From Thermomicrobiales bacterium (lineage in GTDB: Bacteria > Chloroflexota > Chloroflexia > Thermomicrobiales > UBA6265): a stretch of DNA of 64,000 nt. The stretch spans positions 92,994 to 156,993 of the forward strand of contig JAMLHN010000005.1 in assembly GCA_023957115.1 (NCBI GenBank), written 5' to 3'. Positions 51,037-64,000 of the stretch are shown here, piece by piece. Every line of letters starts with the position of its first letter. The first letter of the stretch is position 1. Below the pieces are notes generated by a model. That model was not told where the DNA came from. It searched no databases and saw nothing but the letters and a program-made list of their open reading frames with translations. The translations under genes and the position numbers were made by a program.

Positions 51037-53465
51037 GTGTCCCTGCCATCATCTGCGACGCTGCGCACGTCCTTCGTCGGCCGCGACGCTGAGCTCGCAT
51101 CGCTCCGGAGCCTCATCCTGCGCCCGGCTACCCGGCTCGTGACCGTCACGGGTGTCGGCGGGGTTGGCAAAACGCGACTGGTAAACGAGCTCCATTCGCA
51201 CCTGGACGGCCAGTTCGCAGGCGGAATCTGGTTCGTGCCGGTCGCGCATGTGCGCGAACCGGAACAGGTGCTGGCTGCGGTTGCCACGCGGGTGGGGATA
51301 CGCGATCTCGACGCGGATGAAACGATCCGCCGTGTCGTGGAGCGGTTCGACGGGCAACCCTCCCTGCTCATGCTCGACAATCTCGAGCAGGTTATCGAGT
51401 GCGGAACGATCATCGCGCGTTTGCTGCACGCGGCGCCGGCGCTCACCATCCTTGCCACCAGCAGGCAGCCGCTCCACCTACTCGGAGAGGTCGAGTTTCC
51501 GGTACGTCCGTTGCCCGTCAAGGCAAGCGCGGACTCCGAGCCTCCGGCCGAGACGCTCTTCATCGCCCGTGCTCGGGAATCCAGCTATCGATTCGTGGTA
51601 ACAGACGATAACCGGAAGGCGATTGCGTCAATCACCCAGCGCCTGGGTGGACTCCCACTGGCGATCGAGCTGGCTGCCTCCTGGGTCAAGGTGCTTCCAC
51701 CGCAGCGGCTGCTGGAAAATTTGGACCGGCAATTGGATGTGCTGGTGCGTGGACGGCGCGACCTGCCGGAGCGCCAGCAGACGATGCGTTCGGCCATTGC
51801 CTGGAGTTACAGCAGGCATCTTCCGAATCAGAGCGGGCACTGTTTCGGCAGCTCAGCGTCTTTGCGGGGCCTTTTACGCTCGGTGATGTCGAGCGCGTTG
51901 CCACCGTGCCGCTGACTCCGAATCGCAGTGAGTTCCCGGAGCTTCTGCTCCTGGAGACGCTTTCGTCACTGGTCACCAAGAGTCTGGTGCAGGCGCTCGA
52001 CGATCCCATCGACCCAGCCGAACCGGAATACAGCATGCTGGAGATCATCCGGTCCTTTGGAGCCGAGCAACTGGCTTCCCATGGGGACGAATTGGTGCTG
52101 CGGAAGCGGCACCTGGATCACTTCACGGCGATGTCCGCGCGCTGGTCGGAGGCGCTCTCCACACCAAAGCGCGATGTCCGCCTCGCGCAATTCGACCGGG
52201 AGTATCCGAATCTGCATGCCGCCCTCGATTGGGCAGTGCTTTCCGGGAATCGCACGGCCGGGCTGCGGTTGGTGGCGGCGCTTTGGGTCTATTGGGACTG
52301 GCGTGGATTTCACGCCGAGGGCGCTCGCTGGAGCGATGCGGTGCTTGCGCTCGGTGGTGAGTCCGATCCCGCTTTGCTCGCGAAGGCGCTCTATGCCGGA
52401 TCGGCGATCGCGTTCATGCAGGCGAACTATGCACGCTCCATGGAGCTGGCCGAAGCGTGTCTCGCGGCGGCGGAAGCCTCCGGCGACGAACAGGCGATTG
52501 CGCGCGGCCTGGTTGCACTGGGAAATTCAACGTACGATCTTGGGCAGCTCGATCGGTCCAACGACATCTACACCCGGGCACTGGCGATGAGCCGGGCCGG
52601 GAAGAACGAGCAGGCGTTGCAGGTTTCCCTGGTCAATCTGGGCTACGTGTCCTATCAACTGGCCCGGTTCGATGCGGCCGCTGAGCTGTTTCGGGAGGCG
52701 ATTGCGTTGGAATCCGGCACTGGCCGGAGCGCCGCGGCCTCCTGGGCCAGAGTCGGGGCGGCACAGACACATCATCAGCTCGGCGAGCTCGATGCCGCCG
52801 AGGCTGAGCTGCGCGATATCATCGAGATGCAGCGATCTGCCGATACCGGACAACTGGCCGCGGCGCTAACCGCGCTTTCCGCGGTTCTCCGGGCGCTGGG
52901 ACGTCATGCCGACGCGGAACCATTGATTCGTGAGGCGGTCGCGAATCGGGTCGAGCGTGATGAGCGGGCATTGCTGACCGATTCGCTGGGTGAACTGGCG
53001 GCAGTCGCTCTTGCGGCGGGGGCTGAGCTCGACGGTGTCACACTGGCGTCGGCGGTTGCGAGCCAGCGCGACCGGATCGGCTACGGATTGCCGGATCGGG
53101 AACGGCTTGCCCAGATCGCGACCGTGGAGTCGCTCAGATCGCGCCTGGACAAAGATGACTTCGGACGCGCATGGGAGCGCGGTGCGCGTATGACGATTGT
53201 GGAGGCGGTGGCGTTTGCCAACCAGCTCGAGCTGAGCGGATCCGAGCCGGTAGGGCGGGAGTCGGAGGCATTGGCAGTGCTGACCCCGCGCGAGCGGGAA
53301 GTCGTCTGCTTGATCATCGAAGGGCGAACCGACCGCGAGATCGCCGCTGCACTTTCGATTACCGCTGGGACCGCCAGTCGCCACGTTGCCAACATCTTGC
53401 ACAAGCTCGATGTCCCGAACCGGTCAGCAGCGGCTGCCTGGGCCATACGAAACGGATTGACGTAA
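51037..53465 (+). pseudogene. LuxR-family ATPase/TPR transcriptional regulator, split by a frameshift
   Basis: About 808 residues if joined. GTG 51037. NB-ARC/AAA-type ATPase domain at the N-terminus: VTGVGGVGKTRL (Walker A), PSLLMLDNLEQV (Walker B), ILATSRQPLHL. The reading shifts by one base near 51808-51815: AIAWSY is followed in the other frame by SSESERALFRQLSVFAGPFTL, the expected continuation. Then a TPR-rich region (about 330-700) and the C-terminal LuxR HTH (LTPREREVVCLIIEGRTDRE, TASRHVANILHKL). The first half would stop at 51915. An internal start near 51906 could still make the TPR/HTH half. The downstream peptidase is immediately adjacent. Genuine mutation or assembly error is undecided. 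Confidence 0.87.
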
Positions 53466-55037
53466 ATGCCGAGCGTGGTTTCCGGTCTTCAGGGACGCGT
53501 GATTCCCTTTGTGTTGTTGTGCGTGACGCTCGTCCTGGCTGGTTTGATTCCGCCAATGGTGGGCCTTGCCTCGACGCCCGTGGCCACACAAGCTGAGGAA
53601 TCCGCTGGATCAGTACTGCCCGAGTATCAGGACGTGCTTGCCGAGCGATCCGATTCGATCGCCCGCTATCGTTTCGATCTCACGCTCGATCCGATCATGT
53701 CGACGATTGGTGGGCAGATGGCGGTCACCTGGGTAAACGACACGGGTCGAACCCAGTCGGCGTTGCCGTTTCGGATCTATCCGAATGCCTGGTACTACCG
53801 TCCCGGCGGGATGACGATCGAGGGGATTCGGGTCGAGCGGATCATTGTCTCTCCCCGGTTCGACGAAACGAACACGGTGCTCTTCGTCGATTTGCCGGCC
53901 CCGGTCGCACCGGGCAAATCGGTGACCGTCGCAATCGATTTCATGACGACGGTTCCCGAGGATTCCGATGGCAGCTACGGCATCCTCAATCACGATCTGG
54001 AGCTCGATCGGTTCGTTTTGACGGACTGGTATCCGATCGTGGCCGGGTGGGACGAAACCGGCTGGCGGCTCGAACCGCCCACCGATCAGGGCGATCCAAC
54101 CTTTGCGGCAACCGCGGACTATATCGTTCGGCTTGCGTTGCCCGCGTCGTATGCGGTCGTCGGAACGGGAGTCGAGACCCGGCAAGCGGACGGATCGGTC
54201 CTGATCGAGACTGGTCCAGCCCGCGAGCTGGCGATCGTGGCCGGGTCAGGTTTCGAAGAGCTGACCACACAGGTCGGGGACATCACGATCTCGTTTTTCG
54301 TCGAACCGGCGAATGTTCCAATGGCGCAGCACCTGCTCGATCTGGCTGCCGAGGCATTGGCGTTCTACGAGCGGGAGCTGGGGCCGTATCCGTTTACCGA
54401 GCTCGATTTCGTCTCGGTGCCGCTTTCACTTGCCTATGGTGTTTCCTGGTCGGGTGTGCTGTTCATTGCCAACGATCTGCTCAGGCTCTCGCCGGATAAT
54501 GCGGCCGCGGCGGATTTCACGGTCCTGCACGAGCTCGGTCATCAATGGTGGGGCGGCATGGTCGGCGCGAACTCGAACGACCATACGTGGATGGTCGAGG
54601 GGTTGACCAATACAACGGCGCTTCTGGCGCAGGTGGAGCTGCAGGGAGCCAGCGCCGCTACGCAATCGCTCCACGGCTGGGTGGTCACGCCCTATCTGAA
54701 TCTCCTGTACGGGACGGGTGATGCTGTCGCCGATGTCTCGATTTTCGACCAATCGTTGACTGCGCCGCTCAGCACACTCGCGTACGGCAAAGGCGCCCTC
54801 GGATTCCTGGCGATTCGCGACGCGATTGGGCACGAGGCGTTCATGAGCGCGCTGGCCGCGTACGCTGGTGAATTTCAACTCGGGATTGCCGATCCAGAGG
54901 ATCTGCTGGCGGCATTCGAGAACGCATCGGGGATGGATCTCGAGCAACTCTGGAGCTTCTGGTTCGAGGAAGCGAACACCACCCCGGAGGATGTGCAGAC
55001 GCTGGTCGATGCGGTCGTTGCGTCGTTTGCGGCTTGA
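53466..55037 (+). CDS. Secreted M1-family metallopeptidase
   Basis: 523 residues, ATG directly after the regulator's stop. Signal peptide 1-38 (VIPFVLLCVTLVLAGLI). N-terminal saddle-shaped beta domain (about 60-250), then thermolysin-like catalytic domain: YGVSWSGVLFIAND (substrate loop; replaces the usual GAMEN), zinc site LHELGHQWWGG (HExxH) and third ligand Glu in MVEGLTNTT, 18 residues on. Short form lacking the large C-terminal alpha domain of aminopeptidase N. Extracytoplasmic peptide turnover. Confidence 0.9.
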   Translation: MPSVVSGLQGRVIPFVLLCVTLVLAGLIPPMVGLASTPVATQAEESAGSVLPEYQDVLAERSDSIARYRFDLTLDPIMSTIGGQMAVTWVNDTGRTQSALPFRIYPNAWYYRPGGMTIEGIRVERIIVSPRFDETNTVLFVDLPAPVAPGKSVTVAIDFMTTVPEDSDGSYGILNHDLELDRFVLTDWYPIVAGWDETGWRLEPPTDQGDPTFAATADYIVRLALPASYAVVGTGVETRQADGSVLIETGPARELAIVAGSGFEELTTQVGDITISFFVEPANVPMAQHLLDLAAEALAFYERELGPYPFTELDFVSVPLSLAYGVSWSGVLFIANDLLRLSPDNAAAADFTVLHELGHQWWGGMVGANSNDHTWMVEGLTNTTALLAQVELQGASAATQSLHGWVVTPYLNLLYGTGDAVADVSIFDQSLTAPLSTLAYGKGALGFLAIRDAIGHEAFMSALAAYAGEFQLGIADPEDLLAAFENASGMDLEQLWSFWFEEANTTPEDVQTLVDAVVASFAA

Positions 55038-55213
55038 CATTTGCGGTTGTTCGACAAAGAACCAGTACGCTGTTGCGTTGTCCCGACGAAACAGCAGGAC
55101 ACGGCGGTCCTTCACTACGCCGGGATCGCTCCGTGTGTGGGAGCTTCGTTCGAGCGGTTGCAGAACCATGTGCTCGCTGACGAGGTTGTGTTCTGATCGT
55201 GCCGGCGAAGAGA

Positions 55214-55240
55214 AATGCTTCACTGACGTTCAGCATGACA
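55214..55240 (+). repeat. BIME/REP-like unit, solitary copy
   Basis: ATGCTTCACTGACGTTCAGC... matches 43673-43697 with one inserted base. It lies in the gap between the M1 peptidase and the adenosyltransferase. Confidence 0.7.
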
Positions 55241-55271
55241 GAACGGGCAGGCTCAACTTCTTGCTGCCGCT

Positions 55272-55823
55272 CTACGGGTCGGTGTCCTGCTTCGCCTTCG
55301 TCGACGAGACCCCGGCCAGGTGGTCCTCGTAGCGGGCAGCCATGAAGAGCAGTGATGAGAGCCGGTTGAGATAGCGAACGATCTCGGGATTGCCGAGCTT
55401 CCCGGTCTCCTGCAAATCGACCGCTCGGCGTTCGGCTCGTCTCACCACCGTTCGCGCGACATCGAGTGCCGCACCCGGAATGGTGTCGCCGGGGAGGACA
55501 AAATGCGGCGGCAGCTGGACTCGACTTCCGATCTCGTCGGTGACCTGTTCCAGCCATTCGACTCGATCGGCCGAGAAATGATACGAATCGGGGCGGATCT
55601 CGTCGGTAAACGCCAGCTCGGCCATGATCCGGTAGAGGTCGCGCTGTGTCTCCATCAACCACTGGTTCAACTCTGGGCTGGTGGCATGCGCGCGTCCATT
55701 TCCGATGGTCGAGGTTGCTTCGTCGAGCGCGCCGAGAACCTCGATGATCGGATCGTTCTTGCCAACTCGGTCGCCGAGCAGGTCGGTTGTCCCCTGGTCA
55801 CCCGTCCCGGTGTAATAACGCAT
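55272..55823 (-). CDS. ATP:cob(I)alamin adenosyltransferase, PduO type
   Basis: 183 residues from ATG 55823, AGGGAG 8 bases upstream. N-terminal ATP-binding TGTGDQGTTDLLGDRVGKNDP; LGALDEATSTIGNGRAH; VLPGDTIPGAALDVARTVVRRAERRAV and the C-terminal YLNRLSSLLFMAARYE. Makes adenosylcobalamin from ATP and cob(I)alamin. Stand-alone; no B12-dependent enzyme in the window. Confidence 0.95.
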   Translation of the reverse strand: MRYYTGTGDQGTTDLLGDRVGKNDPIIEVLGALDEATSTIGNGRAHATSPELNQWLMETQRDLYRIMAELAFTDEIRPDSYHFSADRVEWLEQVTDEIGSRVQLPPHFVLPGDTIPGAALDVARTVVRRAERRAVDLQETGKLGNPEIVRYLNRLSSLLFMAARYEDHLAGVSSTKAKQDTDP

Positions 55824-55903
55824 CGAAATCTCCCTGCTCGTCGTCATCGCTCTGGTAGCATAGCGCGATGACCGATCTGAAACTGATATACCGGTAGCCC
55901 TCC

Positions 55904-57025
55904 ATGGTTGCGAGTCGATACCTTCCAAACCGATCGATCCCGACGGGTGTCATACGGGTTGGGGTGATCGGCACAGGATTCGGCGAGCGCGTTCACATCC
56001 CGGCCTTGAAAACGATTCCGTATGTCGAGGTCGGCTCGGTCTGCTCGAAGCGGGCCGACCGGGCGCATATGGTGGCGGCGCGGCACAATATCCGGAAATC
56101 GACCAACGACTTTCGTGAACTGATTCGTGACGAGGATATCGATGCCGTCGTCATCGCGTCGCCACCGAATCTTCATCATTCCATGTCGTTTGCCGCCATC
56201 GAGGCGGGCAAGCATGTGCTCTGTGAGAAACCGATGTCGCGTACGGTTGCGGAAGCGCGCGACCTGGTCCGGCTTTCTGAGCACGAGCGGGTCGTGGCCA
56301 TGGTCAACCACGAGTTTCGCTTCGAACCGGCGCGTGCTCGTGCCAAGGAGCTGATCGATTCTGGATGGTTGGGCGAGCCGCATTTGGCCAATGTCACCGT
56401 CTTTCGGTCAACCCTGAACGATCCAAACGGGTTGCCCTTCGATTGGCTCATGGACGAAACCAAAGGCGGCGGGATGCTTGGGGCTGCCGGTTCCCATTAC
56501 CTGGACGCGTTGCGCTGGTGGTTTGGCGATGTCCGCTCGGTTGCCGGGGTCTCGGCCACGATGGTCAAGCAACGCCGTCTGGCCGATTCCAATGCGATGG
56601 GAACGGTCAGCGCGGATGACAACTTTGCGGTCATGCTGCGCTTTCTGAATGGCGCGATTGGCACGGTAACGTACTCTGCGACCGCGCCCTTCGAATTTGG
56701 TGAGCAGATCGTCCTTTCCGGTTCAGAGGGAATGCTGATGATGACCGGAGATCGGAAGCTCTACGGAGCGCGGCGCGGTCAGTCGGTGAGCGAGCTTCCG
56801 CTTCCGGAACATCTGACAGTCGAGGTTTCGCCATCGACTCATCCCCTCTATGGACCGACGAGCCTCTTGCTCCGTGTCTGGGTCGAAGCGGTCCGAACCG
56901 GAGAGGTTACATCGCCGTCGTTTCTGGACGGATTGAAGGTCCAGGAGCTAATGGATGGCGCTCAACGATCGGGTCAGCTCGGCCGCTGGGTCGAGGTCGA
57001 GAAGGGTCGTTTCGGGCATTTGTAG
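55904..57025 (+). CDS. Gfo/Idh/MocA-family oxidoreductase
   Basis: 373 residues; ATG 55904. Rossmann domain VGVIGTGFGERVHIPAL, SSK-like Ser/Lys helix and AGKHVLCEKPMSRTV (catalytic Lys). C-terminal domain with GGGMLGAAGSHYLDALRWWFG (active His). It is a different subgroup from the enzyme at 32052. Substrate not assigned; a strong terminator follows. Confidence 0.92.
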   Translation: MVASRYLPNRSIPTGVIRVGVIGTGFGERVHIPALKTIPYVEVGSVCSKRADRAHMVAARHNIRKSTNDFRELIRDEDIDAVVIASPPNLHHSMSFAAIEAGKHVLCEKPMSRTVAEARDLVRLSEHERVVAMVNHEFRFEPARARAKELIDSGWLGEPHLANVTVFRSTLNDPNGLPFDWLMDETKGGGMLGAAGSHYLDALRWWFGDVRSVAGVSATMVKQRRLADSNAMGTVSADDNFAVMLRFLNGAIGTVTYSATAPFEFGEQIVLSGSEGMLMMTGDRKLYGARRGQSVSELPLPEHLTVEVSPSTHPLYGPTSLLLRVWVEAVRTGEVTSPSFLDGLKVQELMDGAQRSGQLGRWVEVEKGRFGHL

Positions 57026-57146
57026 CGCCGATACATCCATCGATCGATTGATTGATGGATAGGTGATGTATTGGGTGACCGGCATTTCATTGGCGAAGGC
57101 TGCTTCCTCGCGTTTTCCATTCGTCCACTACATCCTGGATGAATGA

Positions 57147-57183
57147 CGAGAGCGTCTGCCAAGTCTGGCAGACGCTCTCGTTT
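57147..57183 (+). terminator. Rho-independent terminator between convergent genes
   Basis: Perfect 15-base-pair stem (57147-57161 with 57166-57180), AGTC loop, followed by TTTC on the plus strand. Lies between the Gfo/Idh stop and the gltB stop, so may serve both. Confidence 0.87.
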
Positions 57184-57208
57184 CACGGAGTCAGACGATG
57201 TCTTTTGA

Positions 57209-61702
<4,494 letters not shown>

Positions 61703-62186
61703 TGGTCCGCTCCGATGCTACGAGCGGTCGTTGCCGACCGCTTTCCAGCCGGTACGTATCCGGCGCACAAGTGATGTCGTTGAGTCCCACGCGGAGGAGG
61801 GTGGCGAGCCGTGAAGCGAACGTTCTCGGCTTCGTTGCCGGAACAACCCCGAGACTCATGTCGAGGCGAAACGTTGCCACGAGCGGTGTTGTTAGTGTAG
61901 AGAACGGCCTTGCGACTGCCTAGGGACTTGATGCCGCAAACGGAACAAGGTATTTTGTGCGCATGATCCAAAACAGGAACCGGTCTTTCCGCATTTGGAA
62001 CGAAAATGGCGACTGCCGTTCAAATCGAGTGAAATTTCGGAGGAACGATTCGCCAAATCGGACCACTGTTCGGACAGCAGATTTTGCCGATCGACGGAAT
62101 CGAGATTCGGTGAAGCCTGAGTTCAGTCATTTCGAGTCGAATTGGATGGTCGATCCAAGCGACACCGGGAGTGGGAACACAACAGC
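61703..62186. other. Divergent regulatory region between gltB and glnA
   Basis: 484 bases without a gene. The middle (61930-62050) is less GC-rich than the flanking genes, as expected for promoters. No riboswitch or clear operator was recognised. Confidence 0.55.
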
Positions 62187-63536
62187 ATGAGCGTTGCGGA
62201 GCTGAGATACGAAAAGCCACGTATGAAAGCAGCTGAAGTCGTCGAGCGGGTACGAGATGAAGGGCTCGGACTGGTCGACCTGGTGTTCAGTGACATTACC
62301 GGAGGAGCCAAGGCGCTCACGATACCCGCGACCCTGGTCGAGCGGACGTTGGAGCGTGGGTACCGGTTCGACGGCTCGGCGTTGACCGGAGGGATGCGGA
62401 GCGTCGAGCTCGATCTCTATCTGATGCCCGACCCCTCCACATTTGCGGTGCTCGTTCCTGGCGAAGGTGACGATCGGCGCGGTCGGTTGTGCTGTTCGGT
62501 TCTTCGAAAGGATGGCCAACCGTTCGACGGCGACCCGCGATCGACCCTGCAACGTGTCATCGACCGCGCCGCCGCCGCGGGGATCGACTATCGGGTTGGG
62601 ATCGAGATGGAGTACTACCTCCTGCGGGGAGACTGGACGCATCTCGCCGTCGAACGGGACAGCGCCGGATATTTCGATTTTGGCGAAGACGCGGTCTCTC
62701 GGACGCGAGACTCGATCGTGTCGTCACTGGCGTCCATCGGCGTCGGATTGGGTGGCGCGCATCACGAGACTGGGCCCGGTCAAGAAGAGATCGATCTGCG
62801 ACCAACCGGTGCGTTGCGCATGGCCGATCAGCTCATCACTATCCGGCAGACAATTCGCACCGCCGCGCGCCAGTTCGGTCTGCGGGCCACCTTCATGCCG
62901 AAACCATTCACGGATGCCCCTGGATCCGGCGTGCACGTGTTTCAGCAGTTTCGGGAGATCGACGGGGCGACCGACATCTTGCGTGACGAGTTCGACGAGC
63001 TCTCGACCGCGGCGATGCATATCATCGGTGGACAGGTTGCGCATGCCGCGGCCATGTGCGCGGTGCTTTGTCCTACTGTGAACTCTTACAAGCGGCTCAA
63101 TGCCGGGCATCGCGCTCCTCGGTACGCGAATTGGGCGCATGTCAGCCAGACCTCGATGATTCGAGTGCCATCGGCGCTGGCGGGAGGCGCGGCCTCGATC
63201 GAGCTCCGGTGTCAGGACGCGCTAGCGAATCCATATCTTGCGCTGGCCGTGGCGCTGACGGCGGCGCTCGATGGGATCGAGCATCAGCTCGATCCGCCGG
63301 AACCGCTCGAAGAGTCGTTCAGCTCGTACAACGATGCCGGGCTGGAGCGCATTGGCGTGCAACGGCTGCCGGGGACACTTGGCGAAGCGCTCGATGCCTT
63401 TTCTCAAGACCAAGTCGTGCAGGAGGCGCTTGGTTCGTACATTTCCGATCAACTGCTCACGGTCAAACGGGCCGAATGGGAAGAATATCGGACGGTCGTC
63501 GGCCCATGGGAACATCGTCGCTACGGTGACGCCTGA
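62187..63536 (+). CDS. Glutamine synthetase family protein
   Basis: 449 residues from ATG 62187, with GGGAG 13 bases upstream (an in-frame start at 62142 has no site). N-terminal beta-grasp (about 1-105); catalytic domain with GIEMEYYLL (metal Glu), GGAHHETGPGQEEIDLRPTG (metal Glu), NSYKRLNAGHRAPRYANWAH (the K-R-L and N-W region) and RCQDALANPYLALA. The catalytic motif set is complete, so ammonia-glutamate ligation is likely; a gamma-glutamylamine ligase is possible. No obvious adenylylation Tyr. Position opposite gltB supports nitrogen assimilation. Confidence 0.93.
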   Translation: MSVAELRYEKPRMKAAEVVERVRDEGLGLVDLVFSDITGGAKALTIPATLVERTLERGYRFDGSALTGGMRSVELDLYLMPDPSTFAVLVPGEGDDRRGRLCCSVLRKDGQPFDGDPRSTLQRVIDRAAAAGIDYRVGIEMEYYLLRGDWTHLAVERDSAGYFDFGEDAVSRTRDSIVSSLASIGVGLGGAHHETGPGQEEIDLRPTGALRMADQLITIRQTIRTAARQFGLRATFMPKPFTDAPGSGVHVFQQFREIDGATDILRDEFDELSTAAMHIIGGQVAHAAAMCAVLCPTVNSYKRLNAGHRAPRYANWAHVSQTSMIRVPSALAGGAASIELRCQDALANPYLALAVALTAALDGIEHQLDPPEPLEESFSSYNDAGLERIGVQRLPGTLGEALDAFSQDQVVQEALGSYISDQLLTVKRAEWEEYRTVVGPWEHRRYGDA

Positions 63537-63562
63537 ATCGAGACGAGCGCGAAGGCGTGGCC

Positions 63563-64000
63563 ATGATTACGGTGCAAGACATTATCGAGCAGGGGCTTCC
63601 CGAAGACACGACAGTGGTTGCCGGCGAGCAGGGGTTGGGCAACGAGGTAACCTGGGCGACCCGGCCACGTCCGAGCCCGCCTGCCTTCGGACATCTGAGC
63701 GGAGGCGAGCTGGTCTTGCTTACCGCTCGTGCGCTCACGAGCCTGGACGAACGCCTGACCCTCGATGCAGCGATTCGGCAGTTGGGCGGTTTCGACGTCG
63801 CCGCCATTGGGTTTGCCGGTCGTCCAAGCCAGGCGGCCCGGACCGCAGCGAACCTTGCGGGCATCCCATTGATTCAGTTGCCCGCGGATGCCGATCTGGC
63901 GTTGCTCGAGCGGGAGGCGGCGCACCTCGTCGCCGTCCGGCGGCGCGATGCGCAACGACGGGGAAGCGAAACCAGCCGGCGTTTGATGGAGCTGGCGATC
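63563..64000 (+). CDS. PucR-family transcriptional regulator, 3' end cut off by window
   Basis: Open to the window end (146 codons) from ATG 63563, with GGCGTGG upstream. ITVQDIIEQGLPEDTTVVAGEQG, then VTWATRPRPSPPAFGHLSGGELVLLTARAL, resemble the PucR N-terminal (purine catabolism regulator) domain: first helix, W-x-H/S-region and SGGELVLLT. The C-terminal HTH lies outside the window. Follows glnA after 26 bases, so may be in its transcript. Regulates nitrogen or purine utilisation in known members. Confidence 0.78.
   Translation, partial: MITVQDIIEQGLPEDTTVVAGEQGLGNEVTWATRPRPSPPAFGHLSGGELVLLTARALTSLDERLTLDAAIRQLGGFDVAAIGFAGRPSQAARTAANLAGIPLIQLPADADLALLEREAAHLVAVRRRDAQRRGSETSRRLMELAI

Noticed and set aside
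51800..51915. Programmed frameshifting in the LuxR-type regulator
   Set aside because: No slippery heptamer or downstream pseudoknot-like structure was seen at the shift site; a simple one-base loss explains it.

Overview
The window is a high-GC bacterial chromosome segment from a Chloroflexota lineage, most likely the Thermomicrobia / Thermomicrobiales. This is inferred from protein style: Tat-exported ABC binding proteins, F420-type LLM oxidoreductase, DUF3037/HipA-like pairs, NnrS-like membrane proteins, halocyanin-like cupredoxin and a PucR regulator. No rRNA, tRNA, CRISPR array, plasmid or phage module was seen.

Layout. 1-4.2 kb: end of a DnaQ-like exonuclease, then an exported protein and an FTR1 iron permease. 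4.6-8.8 kb: 2-oxoglutarate dehydrogenase E1 and E2, closed by a textbook terminator. 8.9-13.6 kb (minus strand): ferritin-like protein, HipA-like kinase/DUF3037/MATE operon, and a cupredoxin with an Asp/Met repeat. 13.9-19.2 kb: ScdA_N plus two NnrS-like haem-protein-type membrane proteins, an M24-fold protein, an HPF-like protein, a small XRE regulator and a tandem UspA.

19.4-36.4 kb is an accessory catabolic region. It has a sugar ABC transporter (binding protein plus three permeases, the last two a tandem duplication), a SDR, two FAD amine-oxidase-type enzymes, an NMT1/SsuA-type ABC system, a VOC protein, a TIM-barrel isomerase and a Gfo/Idh dehydrogenase. Several of these are interrupted by indels. 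36.4-43.6 kb: bactofilin-like membrane protein, MscS channel, EEP-family phosphatase, and a divergent Zur-like/FmdB versus znuACB zinc module. 43.9-50.8 kb: GAPDH, aldolase, glucan phosphorylase, uronate-dehydrogenase-like enzyme, LLM oxidoreductase. 51-57 kb: LuxR/ATPase regulator (frameshifted), M1 peptidase, ATP:cob(I)alamin adenosyltransferase, Gfo/Idh. 57.2-64 kb: glutamate synthase and glutamine synthetase, then the start of a PucR-type regulator, that is, nitrogen assimilation.

The most interesting structure is in the intergenic regions. Period-7 repeat arrays, arranged as inverted pairs and starting at or just after stop codons, occur at seven sites. At two sites (24753-25306 and 31523-32035) the inverted arms enclose a complete S23/IVP-type four-helix-bundle gene. 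At two others they enclose or adjoin a 113-118 bp MITE-like element with terminal inverted repeats, and at two more almost nothing. This looks like a family of stem-loop insertion elements, comparable to 23S rRNA intervening sequences but sitting between protein genes. One copy appears to have supplied a new translation start and N-terminus to the downstream FAD oxidoreductase.

Three genes (about 31.2, 36.0 and 51.8 kb) carry single-base frameshifts. Without read data these cannot be told apart from assembly errors.
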